The notes beneath the pieces were generated by a model. That model was not told the origin of the DNA. It searched no databases and worked only from the letters and a program-made list of their open reading frames with translations. Both the position numbers and the translations under genes were made by a program. A stretch of DNA of 64,000 bases from Cloacibacterium sp. TD35. GTDB taxonomy: Bacteria; Bacteroidota; Bacteroidia; Flavobacteriales; Weeksellaceae. Of the stretch, positions 16,322 to 25,685 are shown piece after piece (position 1 is the first letter of the stretch; every line of letters starts with the position of its first letter). The DNA lies in NCBI RefSeq assembly GCF_028864635.1, contig NZ_CP104850.1:1928001-1992000 (forward strand), written 5' to 3'.

Positions 16322-17236
16322 TTGAGCACCTATTTAACAATTCTCGGATTTAACTCAGCTATTCCTACCGTGAAATCCGCACCTACTGCGCAATTTCTAG
16401 AAATGGAAGAGCGTTGTTTCCTCATTGATTGTGGTGAAGGGACACAAGTTCAATTGAGAAAAGCTAAAGCCAAATTTTCTAGAATTAATCATATTTTTAT
16501 ATCGCACCTACATGGTGACCATGTTTTTGGTCTACCAGGTTTAATTTCTAGTTTTAGACTTTTGGGCAGAGAAACTCCACTTCACGTTTACGGTCCGAAA
16601 GGGATTAAAGAAATGATGGAAACAATTTTTAGAATTACCGAAACGCACCAAGGTTTCGAAGTGGTTTTTCATGAACTTTCTTCTAAAAAATCTGAAAAAG
16701 TCTATGAAGATAATAGAGTAGAAGTTTTTACCATTCCATTAGATCATAGAATTTACTGTAACGGCTATCTTTTTAAGGAAAAACCAAAAGAAAGACACCT
16801 AAACATGCAAGAAATTTCTAAATATCCTGAGATTGAAATTTGTGACTATCATAATTTAAAACGTGGCAAAGACCTTCAGTTGAGTGATGGATATATTCTA
16901 AAAAATGAAGACTTAACAAAACCTGCAGAACCTTCTGTTTCTTATGCTTTTTGTAGTGATACAAGATATTTAGAGAGCATTATCCCGATTATTAAAAATG
17001 TAGATGTATTGTATCACGAAGCTACTTTTTTACACGATTTAAAGGAAATGGCAGACTATACAGGTCACACTACCGCTCTAGAAGCGGCGAAAATCGCTAG
17101 AAAAGCCAATGTTAAAAAATTAATTTTAGGCCATTTTTCTAATCGTTATAATGACTTATCAGTTTTCTTGAATGAGGCTAGTGAAATTTTCCCTGAAACC
17201 TATCTGCCACAGCAATTAGAACCTGTAAAAATTTAA
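16322..17236 (+). CDS. rnz: ribonuclease Z
   Basis: 304 aa. The metallo-beta-lactamase zinc motif HLHGDH lies at 62-67 within FISHLHGDHVFGLPGL. Further metal ligands occur in FCSDTRY, HEATF and LGHFSNRY, all RNase Z signatures. It cleaves the 3' trailer of tRNA precursors. The start is a TTG at 16322: the conserved MSTYLTILGFNSAIPT N-terminus requires it, and the next Met is at residue 28. It is followed by the TIGR02757 gene 68 bases later on the same strand. Confidence 0.92.
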   Translation: MSTYLTILGFNSAIPTVKSAPTAQFLEMEERCFLIDCGEGTQVQLRKAKAKFSRINHIFISHLHGDHVFGLPGLISSFRLLGRETPLHVYGPKGIKEMMETIFRITETHQGFEVVFHELSSKKSEKVYEDNRVEVFTIPLDHRIYCNGYLFKEKPKERHLNMQEISKYPEIEICDYHNLKRGKDLQLSDGYILKNEDLTKPAEPSVSYAFCSDTRYLESIIPIIKNVDVLYHEATFLHDLKEMADYTGHTTALEAAKIARKANVKKLILGHFSNRYNDLSVFLNEASEIFPETYLPQQLEPVKI

Positions 17237-17304
17237 GATTTTTCGATTGACAATTTATACAAGAAAAGATTACTCATATCAATCATCCATTATCATTTAT
17301 AAAA

Positions 17305-18072
17305 ATGAACGAGCAAGAAATCTTTGAATTTCTCAATCAAAAAGCGGGACAATATAATCATGTAGATTTTATTGAATTGGACCCTATTTCTATTCCGCAT
17401 CAGTTTTCATTGAAACAAGACATAGAGATTTCTGCTTTTTTTGCTTCTACCATTGCTTGGGGAAATAGAAAATCTATTATTACATCTGCTCAAAAAATCA
17501 TGAATTTCATGGGAAATTCTCCGTATGATTTCGTGATGAATGTTACCCAAAAAGATTTCAAAAAATTAGAAAATAAAGCCGTTCACAGAACTTTTTCAGC
17601 CGAAGATTTTCAAAAGTTCATTTTAAATTTAAAAAGTGTTTATTCTGAATTTGAAAGTTTAGAAAACTTATTTCTTTTAAAAGCAAACGAAGAAAATTAT
17701 TGTCACGCTATCGAAAGATTTAGAGCTCGTTTTTTAGGAAAAACCCCACACAGAAGCCATAAACACGTGAGTTCACCGTATAAAAATTCGGCTTCAAAAA
17801 GATTGGTCATGTTTCTAAGATGGATGGTTCGCCAAGATAAAAAAGGCGTAGATTTTGGCATTTGGAAAAACCTTTCTCCTCAATATTTATCTATTCCATT
17901 AGATGTTCACACTGCTAATATTTCAAGAAAATTAGGAATTCTACAAAGAACTCAAAACGATTGGAAAGCAGTAGAAGAACTTGACCAAATCATCAGAAAA
18001 TACAATCCAGAAGATCCTGCGGTATACGATTATGCGCTTTTTGGCATTGGAGTTTCTAAGGAATTATTATAA
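17305..18072 (+). CDS. TIGR02757 family protein
   Basis: 255 aa. Sequence features match the TIGR02757 family of Bacteroidetes and some other bacteria: AFFASTIAWGNRKSI, FRARFLGKTPHRSHKHVSSPYKNSASKRLVMFLRWMVR, DFGIWK and IPLDVHTANISRKLG. The layout resembles HhH/base-excision glycosylase-fold proteins lacking an obvious catalytic motif; that is inference. Its stop is 9 bases from the convergent mgtE stop, with no obvious terminator in between. Confidence 0.85.
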   Translation: MNEQEIFEFLNQKAGQYNHVDFIELDPISIPHQFSLKQDIEISAFFASTIAWGNRKSIITSAQKIMNFMGNSPYDFVMNVTQKDFKKLENKAVHRTFSAEDFQKFILNLKSVYSEFESLENLFLLKANEENYCHAIERFRARFLGKTPHRSHKHVSSPYKNSASKRLVMFLRWMVRQDKKGVDFGIWKNLSPQYLSIPLDVHTANISRKLGILQRTQNDWKAVEELDQIIRKYNPEDPAVYDYALFGIGVSKELL

Positions 18073-18081
18073 AAAATATTT

Positions 18082-19431
18082 CTAAATGTGAAGGAGTGCT
18101 TTTGCGATAGCAAAGTAGATTAAAACTCCTAAAATATCATTAGAAGTGGTGATAAACGGACCAGTAGCAATTGCGGGGTCTATTTTATTTTTCTCCAGAA
18201 CAATAGGAACAATGGTTCCGATAATTGCCGCTACCATAATTACTGCCAAAAGAGAGAGAGAAATGGTCACAGAAACCATCAAATCATTATGATTAATCAA
18301 TAAATTAAAACCAAAAATAATTAAAGAAAGTATCATTCCTGATGCTGCAGAAACGCTTACTTCTTTGAATAAAGTCTTAAAAGTATCTTTCCCTAAAGTG
18401 TTATTCGCTAAACCTTGTACGATAATCGCCGAAGCTTGAACCCCAATATTTCCCGCTGTTGCTGCAATTAGCGGCACGAAAAACATCAAAGCAGGAATGT
18501 CATGCATAGCGGTTTGATTGCTTTGCAATACTCTAGAACCAATTAAACCACCTACCATTCCAATGAATAGCCAAGGTAATCTCGCTTTAGTTAAATGAAA
18601 AATGGTGTCACTAGAGTCTACGTCTTGAGAAATCCCCGATGCTAACTGGTAATCTTTTTCTGCTTCTTCTGTAATAAAGTCGATGACATCATCTACCGTA
18701 ATTCTTCCAACTAATTTTCCTAACTTATCTACAACTGGGACTTCGAACAAGTCATATTTTTGCATGAAACGCGCAACTTCTTCAGCAGATTCTGTATCTT
18801 TAACGTATTGAATTTTAGAATTATAAACATCTAAAACTCTAGTAGAAGATGAAGTGGTTAATAATTTTTTGAGACTTAATAAACCGAGTAACTTTTCTGA
18901 ATCATCTACTACATAAATAGAGTAAACTTCTTCCATCTCTTCGGCTTGTTTACGCATCTCTTTGACGGCAGAAATGATTGAAAGATTTTGATTTACTTTT
19001 ACCAATTCGGTAGCCATTAAACCTCCTGCAACATCTTCATCATAACGCAAAAGTTCTACAATATTCTGTGCGTGCTCCTCATCATTTAAGTGCTGAATAA
19101 TTTCATCTTGTTGATATTCAGGTAATTCCGCAATAATATCTGCTGCGTCATCGGAATCTATTTCGTTGATGATATTATCTGCAATTTCTTTGGTAGAGAA
19201 GTTTCTCAGGAATTTTTTACGCTCGTCTTCGTCAATGTAGAGTAGTACTTCTGCAGAGAGCTCGTTATCCATAATTTCGTAAAGAAATTTTTGATCTTCT
19301 TCTTCTAGAATTTCAAAAATATTGGCAATATCTACCGCTTCCACTTCCGAAATAGCTTCAGAAACAGCTTTTACATTTCTTTCTTCGATGAGAAATTGTA
19401 AGGTGTGAGATATTTTTTGCTCTTCAATCAC
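18082..19431 (-). CDS. mgtE: magnesium transporter MgtE
   Basis: 449 aa from a GTG at 19431, matching the usual 450. Domains in order: MgtE N-terminal superhelical domain (about 1-130, ADIIAELP/DDAADIIAEL repeats), two CBS domains (about 130-250, GLLSLKKLLTT, VGRITVDDVIDFI), then five TM helices (about 275-449, VPLIAATAGNIGVQASAIIVQGL). It is a gated Mg2+ channel at the inner membrane. The frame opens further to a TTG at 19476, but a TATTTTTG promoter element at 19466-19473 overlaps that region, so the GTG fits better. Confidence 0.9.
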   Translation of the reverse strand: MIEEQKISHTLQFLIEERNVKAVSEAISEVEAVDIANIFEILEEEDQKFLYEIMDNELSAEVLLYIDEDERKKFLRNFSTKEIADNIINEIDSDDAADIIAELPEYQQDEIIQHLNDEEHAQNIVELLRYDEDVAGGLMATELVKVNQNLSIISAVKEMRKQAEEMEEVYSIYVVDDSEKLLGLLSLKKLLTTSSSTRVLDVYNSKIQYVKDTESAEEVARFMQKYDLFEVPVVDKLGKLVGRITVDDVIDFITEEAEKDYQLASGISQDVDSSDTIFHLTKARLPWLFIGMVGGLIGSRVLQSNQTAMHDIPALMFFVPLIAATAGNIGVQASAIIVQGLANNTLGKDTFKTLFKEVSVSAASGMILSLIIFGFNLLINHNDLMVSVTISLSLLAVIMVAAIIGTIVPIVLEKNKIDPAIATGPFITTSNDILGVLIYFAIAKALLHI

Positions 19432-19465
19432 AGAAATTAATAGGGATAAAAAGTTAGAATTTTTG

Positions 19466-19473
19466 CAAAAATA
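19466..19473 (-). promoter_or_regulatory. -7 element TATTTTTG of mgtE
   Basis: Exact match to TAnnTTTG on the minus strand, 35 bases upstream of the GTG. It decides the start: an upstream TTG at 19476 would precede the transcript. Confidence 0.5.
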
Positions 19474-19564
19474 CAAAATAAGAGTTCAAAAATTCGCATT
19501 AATAATCATTAAAGTCAAATTTTAGTCGATTTTTAATCGTAATTTTGTCAAAAAATTAAGTAAA

Positions 19565-20092
19565 ATGAAGTTAAGAGATATCAAAACAGAAAATAGTACG
19601 ATGCTAGATAAGATGGCAGACAGCGTTATCAGTTGGATTGGTTCTACCGCTTCATTGGTCTTTCACACTATATTATTTATTGTCAGTTTTTTACTTCCAC
19701 TTTTCAAAGTGGTAGAGTTCGAAGAAATGCTTTTGGTTCTCACTACGATTGTGTCTTTGGAAGCAATTTACTTGTCTATTTTCATTCAAATGTCTGTGAA
19801 CAAAAGCAATAAACACATAGAAGTGATTAAAGAAGATGTAAACGAAATTCAGGAAGACATTGATGAAATCCAAGAAGACATCGATGAAATTCAGGAAGAT
19901 ATTGACGAAATTCAAGAAGACATCGACGAGATTGCTGATGATGAAGACGAAGATGAACACAAAGAAAAAGCTCAAAAAGTAATTCTCAAGAGCAATGTTT
20001 CTAATAATAAGCAAGAAATCAAGGAACTAAAAGCTAAAATTCACGACTTACAAGCAAAATTAGAAGATCTTATTCAGAAAGATTTTAATTAA
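19565..20092 (+). CDS. DUF1003-like membrane protein with heptad-repeat coiled coil
   Basis: 175 aa. Residues 1-80 resemble the DUF1003 / low-affinity iron permease type: MADSVISWIGSTASLVFHTILF and MLLVLTTIVSLEAIYLSIFIQMSVN, giving two TM helices. Residues 90-124 are five tandem copies of a 7-residue unit EDIDEIQ (nucleotides 19832-19936). A very acidic DDEDEDEH stretch and a second helical segment (NKQEIKELKAKIHDLQAKLEDL) follow. Ile at positions 3 and 6 of each unit makes a classic heptad coiled coil. It is convergent with rsmA and overlaps its end by 4 bases. Role unknown. Confidence 0.75.
   Translation: MKLRDIKTENSTMLDKMADSVISWIGSTASLVFHTILFIVSFLLPLFKVVEFEEMLLVLTTIVSLEAIYLSIFIQMSVNKSNKHIEVIKEDVNEIQEDIDEIQEDIDEIQEDIDEIQEDIDEIADDEDEDEHKEKAQKVILKSNVSNNKQEIKELKAKIHDLQAKLEDLIQKDFN
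19832..19936 (+). repeat. five 21-bp in-frame tandem repeats
   Basis: Units begin at 19832, 19853, 19874, 19895 and 19916 and encode EDVNEIQ, three EDIDEIQ and EDIDEIA. They differ by synonymous changes (GAT/GAC, ATT/ATC, CAA/CAG), so they are old and selected at protein level. Confidence 0.9.
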
Positions 20093-20862
20093 TTTTCTGC
20101 AGCTTTCCATTCTTGAGTAAAGTTGATAAAATCTTCTACACTCAGTTCTTCTGCACGTTTATCCATAAAAGTATGAGATTTTAACACTTCTGGAATATCT
20201 AGAGATTTTAGTGCATTGCTCAGTTTTTTCCTTCTTTGGCCAAAACCCGTTTTTACAATTTGTTTGAAAAGAATTTCATTTCCTTCTAAACCTTCTTTTC
20301 TATTTCTGGTGAGTTTAATTACACCTGATTTTACTTTTGGAGGTGGGTTGAAAACATTTTCGTGAACGGTAAACAGGTATTTTACATCATAATAAGCTTG
20401 AACCAAAACCGACAAAATGCCATAATCTTTAGTTCTGGGAACCGCAGCTGTACGTTCTGCCACTTCTTTTTGGAACATCCCTACCATTTCTGGAATCTGC
20501 TGATAATTTTCTATAATCTTAAAAAGAATCTGGGAAGAAATATTATAAGGAAAATTGCCAATTACCGCAACTTCTCCAGAAAAAACATCACCTAAATTAA
20601 TTTTGAGAAAATCTCCTGTAAAATGCTTATTTTCAAGTTTTTGATAATGTAATTTCAGATATTCTATGGATTCTGTGTCTATTTCTGCAACGTAAGTTTC
20701 TGTAGGTTTTTCGAGGAGATATTTGGTTAAAACACCAGTTCCAGGACCTACTTCTAGTACATATTGATACGGTTGAAAGTCAAGACCTTCTACAATTTTT
20801 TTGGCAATATTTTCATCAGTTAAAAAATGCTGACCAAGATGTTTTTTTGCTTTTACGTTCAA
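20089..20862 (-). CDS. rsmA: 16S rRNA (adenine(1518)-N6/adenine(1519)-N6)-dimethyltransferase
   Basis: 257 aa, standard KsgA/RsmA length. Motifs: LGQHFLTDENIAKKIV at the N-terminus, SAM motif I LEVGPGTGVLT, and catalytic motif IV GNFPYNIS. The C-terminal helical domain contains FGQRRKKLSNALKSL. It dimethylates two adjacent adenines near the 3' end of 16S rRNA during 30S maturation. Its 5' end lies back-to-back with ftsX, separated by less than 100 bases. Confidence 0.95.
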   Translation of the reverse strand: MNVKAKKHLGQHFLTDENIAKKIVEGLDFQPYQYVLEVGPGTGVLTKYLLEKPTETYVAEIDTESIEYLKLHYQKLENKHFTGDFLKINLGDVFSGEVAVIGNFPYNISSQILFKIIENYQQIPEMVGMFQKEVAERTAAVPRTKDYGILSVLVQAYYDVKYLFTVHENVFNPPPKVKSGVIKLTRNRKEGLEGNEILFKQIVKTGFGQRRKKLSNALKSLDIPEVLKSHTFMDKRAEELSVEDFINFTQEWKAAEN

Positions 20863-20951
20863 AATTTTTAAGATTTTTTAACACAGTTTTGTGTTTGTTC
20901 AGGGGCAAATTTCGGAGTTTTTTTTCTATTTTAGCAGAAAATTTTTTATTG

Positions 20952-21851
20952 ATGGCAAAATTAGCAGAAGATTTAAACAAGAAAAGGCTCCGTTCTAGCA
21001 ACATTACCGTATCAATTAGTATTGCATTGGTATTATTTTTAGTAGGACTTTTTGGGTTGATATTGATAAATGCTCAAAAATATTCGGATTATATCAAAGA
21101 GCAATTGGTAGTAGAAGCTTATTTTGATGATTATATAGACCCTAGAGATTCTGCCAAAGCAGAACAGTTACAAAAGGTAACTTACGAAAGAATAAAATTG
21201 CAGCCTTTTGTGAAAAAAGCTAAATTTATTTCTAAGCAAGAAGCTACAGAACTTGCCAAAAAACAATTGGGTATAGAAACAGATGCACTTTTTGAAGGAG
21301 ATATTTTCCCACCATCTGTAGAAGTTACTTTGAAACCAGAATATGTAGACCCTGCAAAAATAAATGATGTTGTAAAAAAACTGAATGAAGTAGAAGGGGT
21401 AAAAGAAGTGAAAAACGACAGTAAATTGACAATTGAAGTTTACAATAACCTCAATAGAATTTTGACTTGGATTTTGGCCTTTTCTATCTTATTCTTAATC
21501 GTAGCAATGGTGTTGATTAACAATTCTATTCGTTTAAAAATATTTTCTAAACGTTTCATTATCAAAACAATGCAATTGGTAGGTGCAAAACGCAGATTCA
21601 TCCTAAAGCCATTTGTAAAAGAAGCAGTGATTTTAGGAATCATCGGTGCTATTATTGGTTTAACAGCTTTATTCACGGGTTGGTATTTCTTTACCAGCGA
21701 AATCGGAACTCCATTTGTACAAGATACCAATCAATACGTTTGGTTAGTAGCAATCGTTTTTGGTGTAGGTATTCTAATTACCGTAATCAGTACTGTTTTT
21801 GCTACTTGGAGATTCTTAGCATCTAGTGTAGATGATTTATATTACTCATAG
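20952..21851 (+). CDS. ftsX: cell division protein FtsX
   Basis: 299 aa from the ATG at 20952 (MAKLAEDLNKKRLRSSN); the frame extends 35 codons upstream into the rsmA promoter area without conservation. It has TM1 (about 18-40), a periplasmic domain (about 45-175, VVEAYFDDYIDPRDSAKAEQL, VEGVKEVKND) and three C-terminal TM helices with the FtsX phrase RLKIFSKRFIIKTMQLVGAKRRFILKPF. With FtsE it forms the ABC complex that regulates septal murein hydrolysis. ftsE is not adjacent, as is common in Bacteroidetes. Confidence 0.92.
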   Translation: MAKLAEDLNKKRLRSSNITVSISIALVLFLVGLFGLILINAQKYSDYIKEQLVVEAYFDDYIDPRDSAKAEQLQKVTYERIKLQPFVKKAKFISKQEATELAKKQLGIETDALFEGDIFPPSVEVTLKPEYVDPAKINDVVKKLNEVEGVKEVKNDSKLTIEVYNNLNRILTWILAFSILFLIVAMVLINNSIRLKIFSKRFIIKTMQLVGAKRRFILKPFVKEAVILGIIGAIIGLTALFTGWYFFTSEIGTPFVQDTNQYVWLVAIVFGVGILITVISTVFATWRFLASSVDDLYYS

Positions 21852-21863
21852 AAAAATTATAAA

Positions 21864-22139
21864 ATGTCTAAAAAACAAAATATAGAAAAGTCTGAACCAC
21901 AGCACAATCCTTTTTATTTTGGCAAAAAAAATTATCAACTCATGTTGATAGGATTGGCTTTAATTTTAGCAGGATTTCTCTTAATGCTTGGTCCAGATGC
22001 CAATACTGTTAACGGAAAACTAGATCCTAATACTTGGAATGAAGACATTTTTTCCATCAGAAGAATCAGAATAGCGCCGCTGTTAGTGATTGCTGGATTT
22101 ATAGTTCAGGTTTTCGCTATTCTTAAAAGAAACAAATAA
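21864..22139 (+). CDS. DUF3098 domain-containing membrane protein
   Basis: 91 aa with two TM helices (about 27-45 and 70-88) separated by a short loop containing FSIRRIRIAPLLVIAGF, the DUF3098 signature. In Bacteroidetes this small protein is regularly encoded directly after ftsX and before uppP, as here (12 bases after ftsX). That placement suggests a role at the cell division site or in envelope synthesis, but the function is unknown. Confidence 0.9.
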   Translation: MSKKQNIEKSEPQHNPFYFGKKNYQLMLIGLALILAGFLLMLGPDANTVNGKLDPNTWNEDIFSIRRIRIAPLLVIAGFIVQVFAILKRNK

Positions 22140-22160
22140 AAACATTTAAAAACTAAAGAA

Positions 22161-22201
22161 TTAAAAGATTTGAATTGGTATTTGAATCTTTTAATTTTTT
22201 T
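22161..22201 (+). terminator. intrinsic terminator after ftsX-DUF3098
   Basis: TTAAAAGATT/AATCTTTTAA 10-bp stem with a 13-nt loop and T-run, located before the uppP start. Confidence 0.65.
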
Positions 22202-22216
22202 ATTACAATACAGTTT

Positions 22217-23032
22217 ATGGATTTAATCAGAGCAATTATTATTGCAATTGTAGAAGGACTTACTGAATATTTGCCAGTTTCTTCTACTGCACACATGATT
22301 TTCACGAGTTCATTTTTTGGAATTCAAGAAGATGAATTTGTTAAAATGTTTCAAGTTTCTATTCAGTTTGGAGCCATTTTAGCGGTAGTCTTTTTGTATT
22401 GGAAGAAATTTTTTGATTTTAAAAACATCAAATTCTATTTAAAATTAGGAGTAGCCGTTTTACCAGCTTTGGTCCTAGGGAAATTATTTGATGATAAAAT
22501 AGAAACAGTTTTAGAAAAACCTATTCCCATCGCAGTAGTTCTTATTTTGGGTGGTGTTATTTTACTTTTTATCGACCAAATTTTCACCAAACATACGATA
22601 GATGATGAAAAAGATATCACTTTCAAAAAAGCATTAACGATTGGTTTTTGGCAATGTCTAGCAATGATGCCAGGAACGAGTAGAAGTGCGGCTTCTATCA
22701 TTGGTGGAATGCAACAAAACCTCACCAGAAAAGCTGCAGCAGAGTTTTCATTCTTTTTGGCAGTTCCTACGATGTTAGCGGTTACTGCTTATTCTATTTT
22801 CTTAAAAGATTGGAATCATAATGGTTTGGTACAAAAAGGATATGAAATGATTTTTGCCACTCCAGAAAACACGATGAGTTTTTTCGTGGGAAATTTGGTA
22901 GCATTTGTAGTAGCTGTTATTGCAATTAAATTTTTCATTGGCGTATTGACCAAATACGGTTTCAAACCTTGGGGTTGGTACAGAATTATCGCGGGGATTT
23001 TATTGCTGATTTATTTTGGTTGGGTAAAATAA
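22217..23032 (+). CDS. uppP: undecaprenyl-diphosphate phosphatase
   Basis: 271 aa from the ATG at 22217 (MDLIRAIIIAIVEGLTEYLPVSS). The two BacA/UppP motifs are present: EGLTEYLPVSSTAHM near residue 13 and PGTSRSAASIIGG in the middle, within seven to eight TM helices. It dephosphorylates C55-PP to the lipid carrier used for peptidoglycan and O-antigen, and resists bacitracin. A terminator hairpin sits just upstream, and the truB gene begins 21 bases downstream, probably in the same transcript. Confidence 0.95.
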   Translation: MDLIRAIIIAIVEGLTEYLPVSSTAHMIFTSSFFGIQEDEFVKMFQVSIQFGAILAVVFLYWKKFFDFKNIKFYLKLGVAVLPALVLGKLFDDKIETVLEKPIPIAVVLILGGVILLFIDQIFTKHTIDDEKDITFKKALTIGFWQCLAMMPGTSRSAASIIGGMQQNLTRKAAAEFSFFLAVPTMLAVTAYSIFLKDWNHNGLVQKGYEMIFATPENTMSFFVGNLVAFVVAVIAIKFFIGVLTKYGFKPWGWYRIIAGILLLIYFGWVK

Positions 23033-23053
23033 TTTCATTTTATACTTTTTACT

Positions 23054-23752
23054 TTGAACGCAGAAGATTTCTTAAACGGACAAATACTTTTGGTGGACAA
23101 ACCTTTGGATTGGACCAGTTTTCAGGCTGTTAATAAATTGAAGTACAAACTCAAAAGGGAGTTCAATCTTCCTAAAAAATTTAAAATAGGCCATGCTGGA
23201 ACGCTTGATCCTAGAGCAACTGGCTTATTGATTGTTTGCACCGGAAAATTCACCAAGAAAATTCCAGAAATTCAAGATGCGCCAAAAGAATACATCGCCG
23301 AAATAAAAATTGGCGTACAAACAGAATCCTACGACACCGAAAAACCAGAAATTCTACCTACTGATTATTCACACATTACAGAAGATTTCATCAAAGAAAT
23401 ATTATCAACATTTGTAGGAGAAATTGAGCAAAAACCACCTGTTTTTTCAGCCATAAAAATAGATGGAAACCGTGCTTATGATTTAGCAAGAGCGGGTCAA
23501 GAAGTAGAAATGAAATCTAGAAAAACAACCATTCATTATCTCAACAACATCGAAATTCATCTTCCTTTTGTCACTTTTACCGTAGGTTGTAGCAAAGGAA
23601 CTTACATCAGAAGTTTGGCGCATGATATTGGTCAAAGTTTAGGAGTTGGCGCTTATCTTACTCAACTCAGAAGAACCAAAATAGGAGAGTACCATGTAGA
23701 AAATGCTCATGCAGAAATTTTAGAAAATGAGTTTAGATTTGAAAATTTCTAA
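23054..23752 (+). CDS. truB: tRNA pseudouridine(55) synthase TruB
   Basis: 232 aa, the short bacterial form. The catalytic motif GHAGTLDPRATGLL has Asp52, preceded by LLVDKPLDWTSF. KPPVFSAIKIDGNRAYDLAR and CSKGTYIRSLAHDIG are further TruB signatures. It makes Psi55 in the T-loop of tRNAs. The start is the TTG at 23054, needed to include the conserved N-terminal strand. The next gene starts 3 bases after its stop. Confidence 0.93.
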   Translation: MNAEDFLNGQILLVDKPLDWTSFQAVNKLKYKLKREFNLPKKFKIGHAGTLDPRATGLLIVCTGKFTKKIPEIQDAPKEYIAEIKIGVQTESYDTEKPEILPTDYSHITEDFIKEILSTFVGEIEQKPPVFSAIKIDGNRAYDLARAGQEVEMKSRKTTIHYLNNIEIHLPFVTFTVGCSKGTYIRSLAHDIGQSLGVGAYLTQLRRTKIGEYHVENAHAEILENEFRFENF

Positions 23753-23754
23753 CC

Positions 23755-24309
23755 ATGAAAAACTATTACTTTTTATTCATTTTTATTAGTTTTTTAGGAT
23801 ATTCTCAAAAAGGCAGAAATCTTAATCAAGGAATTTATTGGAGTACCGATGGACAAGTTGCCTATGGATTGGCAAAAGCAGTTGCAGACATCGTCAATGA
23901 AGATAACAATGTAGATTTTAATGCCAATGCTGGAATCACTTCTGTTATTGGTTTTCAACCGATTCATAGAATAGGTTTAGGCGCTGGTTTTCGATACAAT
24001 TACATTTATGACAATATCCATAATTTGTACTTTTTGGTTCAGTCAAAAATTTATTTAGACAATACCTCAGATTCTGGATATATCTATCTTAATGCAGGAT
24101 TTGCCCTTACTAAAAGTGATGTAAGAAAAGCCAGAGTATATACTTTAGGCATTGGTGACCAAAACCCAATCAATGTGAGAATGAATTATTATTACTCCTT
24201 TTTTCTGGAAAATCATAGCATGAATTTCGGAGATGGACTGAAAAGTAATTTTTATATTGGGTTAAATCTTGGAATTACTTTTCACTCCAATAAAGTGAGA
24301 GAAGAATAA
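23755..24309 (+). CDS. hypothetical outer-membrane-type protein
   Basis: 184 aa with a signal peptide (about 1-17, ending FLGYSQ). The mature part alternates hydrophobic and polar residues as in a small beta-barrel: [54 protein letters not shown]. The last residue is not the aromatic usually seen in outer membrane barrels. It is tightly placed between truB (3 bases) and rluF (15 bases), so it is probably cotranscribed. No function assigned. Confidence 0.7.
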   Translation: MKNYYFLFIFISFLGYSQKGRNLNQGIYWSTDGQVAYGLAKAVADIVNEDNNVDFNANAGITSVIGFQPIHRIGLGAGFRYNYIYDNIHNLYFLVQSKIYLDNTSDSGYIYLNAGFALTKSDVRKARVYTLGIGDQNPINVRMNYYYSFFLENHSMNFGDGLKSNFYIGLNLGITFHSNKVREE

Positions 24310-24323
24310 AAAAATTAAAATTT

Positions 24324-25043
24324 GTGGAAACGCGTATTAATAAATATTTATCAGAAGTAGGTTTTTGTTCGAGAAGAGAAGCTGATAAGCTTTTGGAACA
24401 AGGCAGAATTACCATCAATGGCAAAAAGCCAGAATTAGGAACTAAAGTTTCTGATGCTGATGAAATTTGCGTAGATGGCAAAAACATCAAAAAAACAGAA
24501 GAAAAACACGTTTATATCGCCTTTAACAAACCCATCGGAATTGTTTGTACTACAGATACCAAACGTGAGAAAAATAATATTGTAGATTACATTAATCACC
24601 CAAAAAGAATTTTCCCCATCGGTAGACTTGATAAACCTAGTGAAGGATTGATTTTATTGACTTCTGACGGTGATATTGTGAATAAAATTTTACGTGCCAG
24701 AAACAACCACGAAAAAGAATACATTGTACGTGTAGACAAACCGATTACACCCAAATTTCTAGAAAAAATGCGCAATGGTGTTCCGATTTTAGACACCGTA
24801 ACCAAAAAATGCGAAGTAGAACAAATAGATACTTTGCAATTTAGAATTGTACTTACCCAAGGTTTAAACCGCCAAATTCGTAGAATGTGCGAATATCTAG
24901 GCTATGAAGTAAAAAAACTGAAGCGTATTAGAATTATGAACATCAAACTGGATTTACCTATAGGAAAATGGAGAGATTTAACCGATGATGAAATGGCTCA
25001 ACTGGCTCAACTTCTCCAAGATTCTAGTAAAACGGTGGATTAA
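24324..25043 (+). CDS. rluF: 23S rRNA pseudouridine(2604) synthase RluF-type
   Basis: 239 aa. An N-terminal S4 RNA-binding domain ([31 protein letters not shown]) precedes the RsuA/RluB/E/F catalytic domain. Catalytic Asp103 is in [19 protein letters not shown], and [31 protein letters not shown] is typical of RluF. The start is a GTG at 24324 (METRINKYL), 15 bases after the upstream gene. The RluF assignment over RluB rests on the short C-terminus and sequence style. Confidence 0.85.
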   Translation: METRINKYLSEVGFCSRREADKLLEQGRITINGKKPELGTKVSDADEICVDGKNIKKTEEKHVYIAFNKPIGIVCTTDTKREKNNIVDYINHPKRIFPIGRLDKPSEGLILLTSDGDIVNKILRARNNHEKEYIVRVDKPITPKFLEKMRNGVPILDTVTKKCEVEQIDTLQFRIVLTQGLNRQIRRMCEYLGYEVKKLKRIRIMNIKLDLPIGKWRDLTDDEMAQLAQLLQDSSKTVD

Positions 25044-25062
25044 ATTCATCAGAATTTCTCAC

Positions 25063-25127
25063 AAAAAAAAGACTGATGGCAAAACTTCTTTGCTTTTCTT
25101 AAAGCATTGTCGTTTCTGTCATCAGTC
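25063..25127 (-). terminator. hairpin with U-tract, minus direction
   Basis: GACTGATG (25071-25078) pairs with CATCAGTC (25120-25127). On the minus strand it is followed by T8. The loop is about 41 nt, so efficiency is uncertain. Confidence 0.4.
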
Positions 25128-25636
25128 CAGAAACATTGCCTCTGCAACCTTTATTGCTTCAACTCCCGAAAAATGTTTAACTGCATCTTTTTAAATTCTA
25201 TCCGCAGATATTTCTAAAAATTTTGCCATTTTTCATTAAAACATATTCCATTGCTCGAGCAATTTGATCAACTTGAATTTGGATTAAATTATTTTCTTAT
25301 CAAACACTTTCGTATTCTTCTGGAAAACACCATAGTCTAAGTTGACTGTTTAAGTCTTGCTTTGAAGATTCAAAATCTTTTTTACCTTTTCACTTCAAAA
25401 TCGTTGTGAGACCATCTTGAAAATTACTCAAATAAATTAAACCCTGTTTCTTTTTTCGGTTTCTAAATCAAGTATGAAGAAACTCCACAACTCTCATTTT
25501 TCTACCTAAAAGTTTGACTTGTTTGTTGATGTAAAGGTAATACAGAAATTTACTTTTTATAGACTATTTTGCTTTCTCTTTATTCACTTTTAGATATGAT
25601 TTATGCACAATCATTTTCCTATAAAAGTCTTTATTG

Positions 25637-25685
25637 ATGAGGCTTTATAATTTTATTCACAGAATGAGCATTTAGGAAGCCTCAT
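25637..25685. repeat. 9-bp inverted repeat ATGAGGCTT / AAGCCTCAT
   Basis: Perfect arms at 25637-25645 and 25677-25685 with a 31-bp spacer inside the decayed region. No U-tract in either direction. It could be a trace of a mobile element or a local RNA structure. Confidence 0.35.

Noticed and set aside
19832-19936. Short regular repeats that could be mistaken for a CRISPR array
   Set aside because: Units are 21 bp, contiguous without spacers, and in frame within a coding gene.
19691-20014. Antisense ORF (107 aa, Phe/Val/Ile-rich) across the heptad repeats
   Set aside because: It is the mirror of the EDIDEIQ repeats; the amino acid bias follows from the sense codons, with no independent support.
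24985-25194. 69-aa plus-strand ORF after rluF
   Set aside because: It begins inside rluF and covers the hairpin at 25063-25127; composition is not protein-like.
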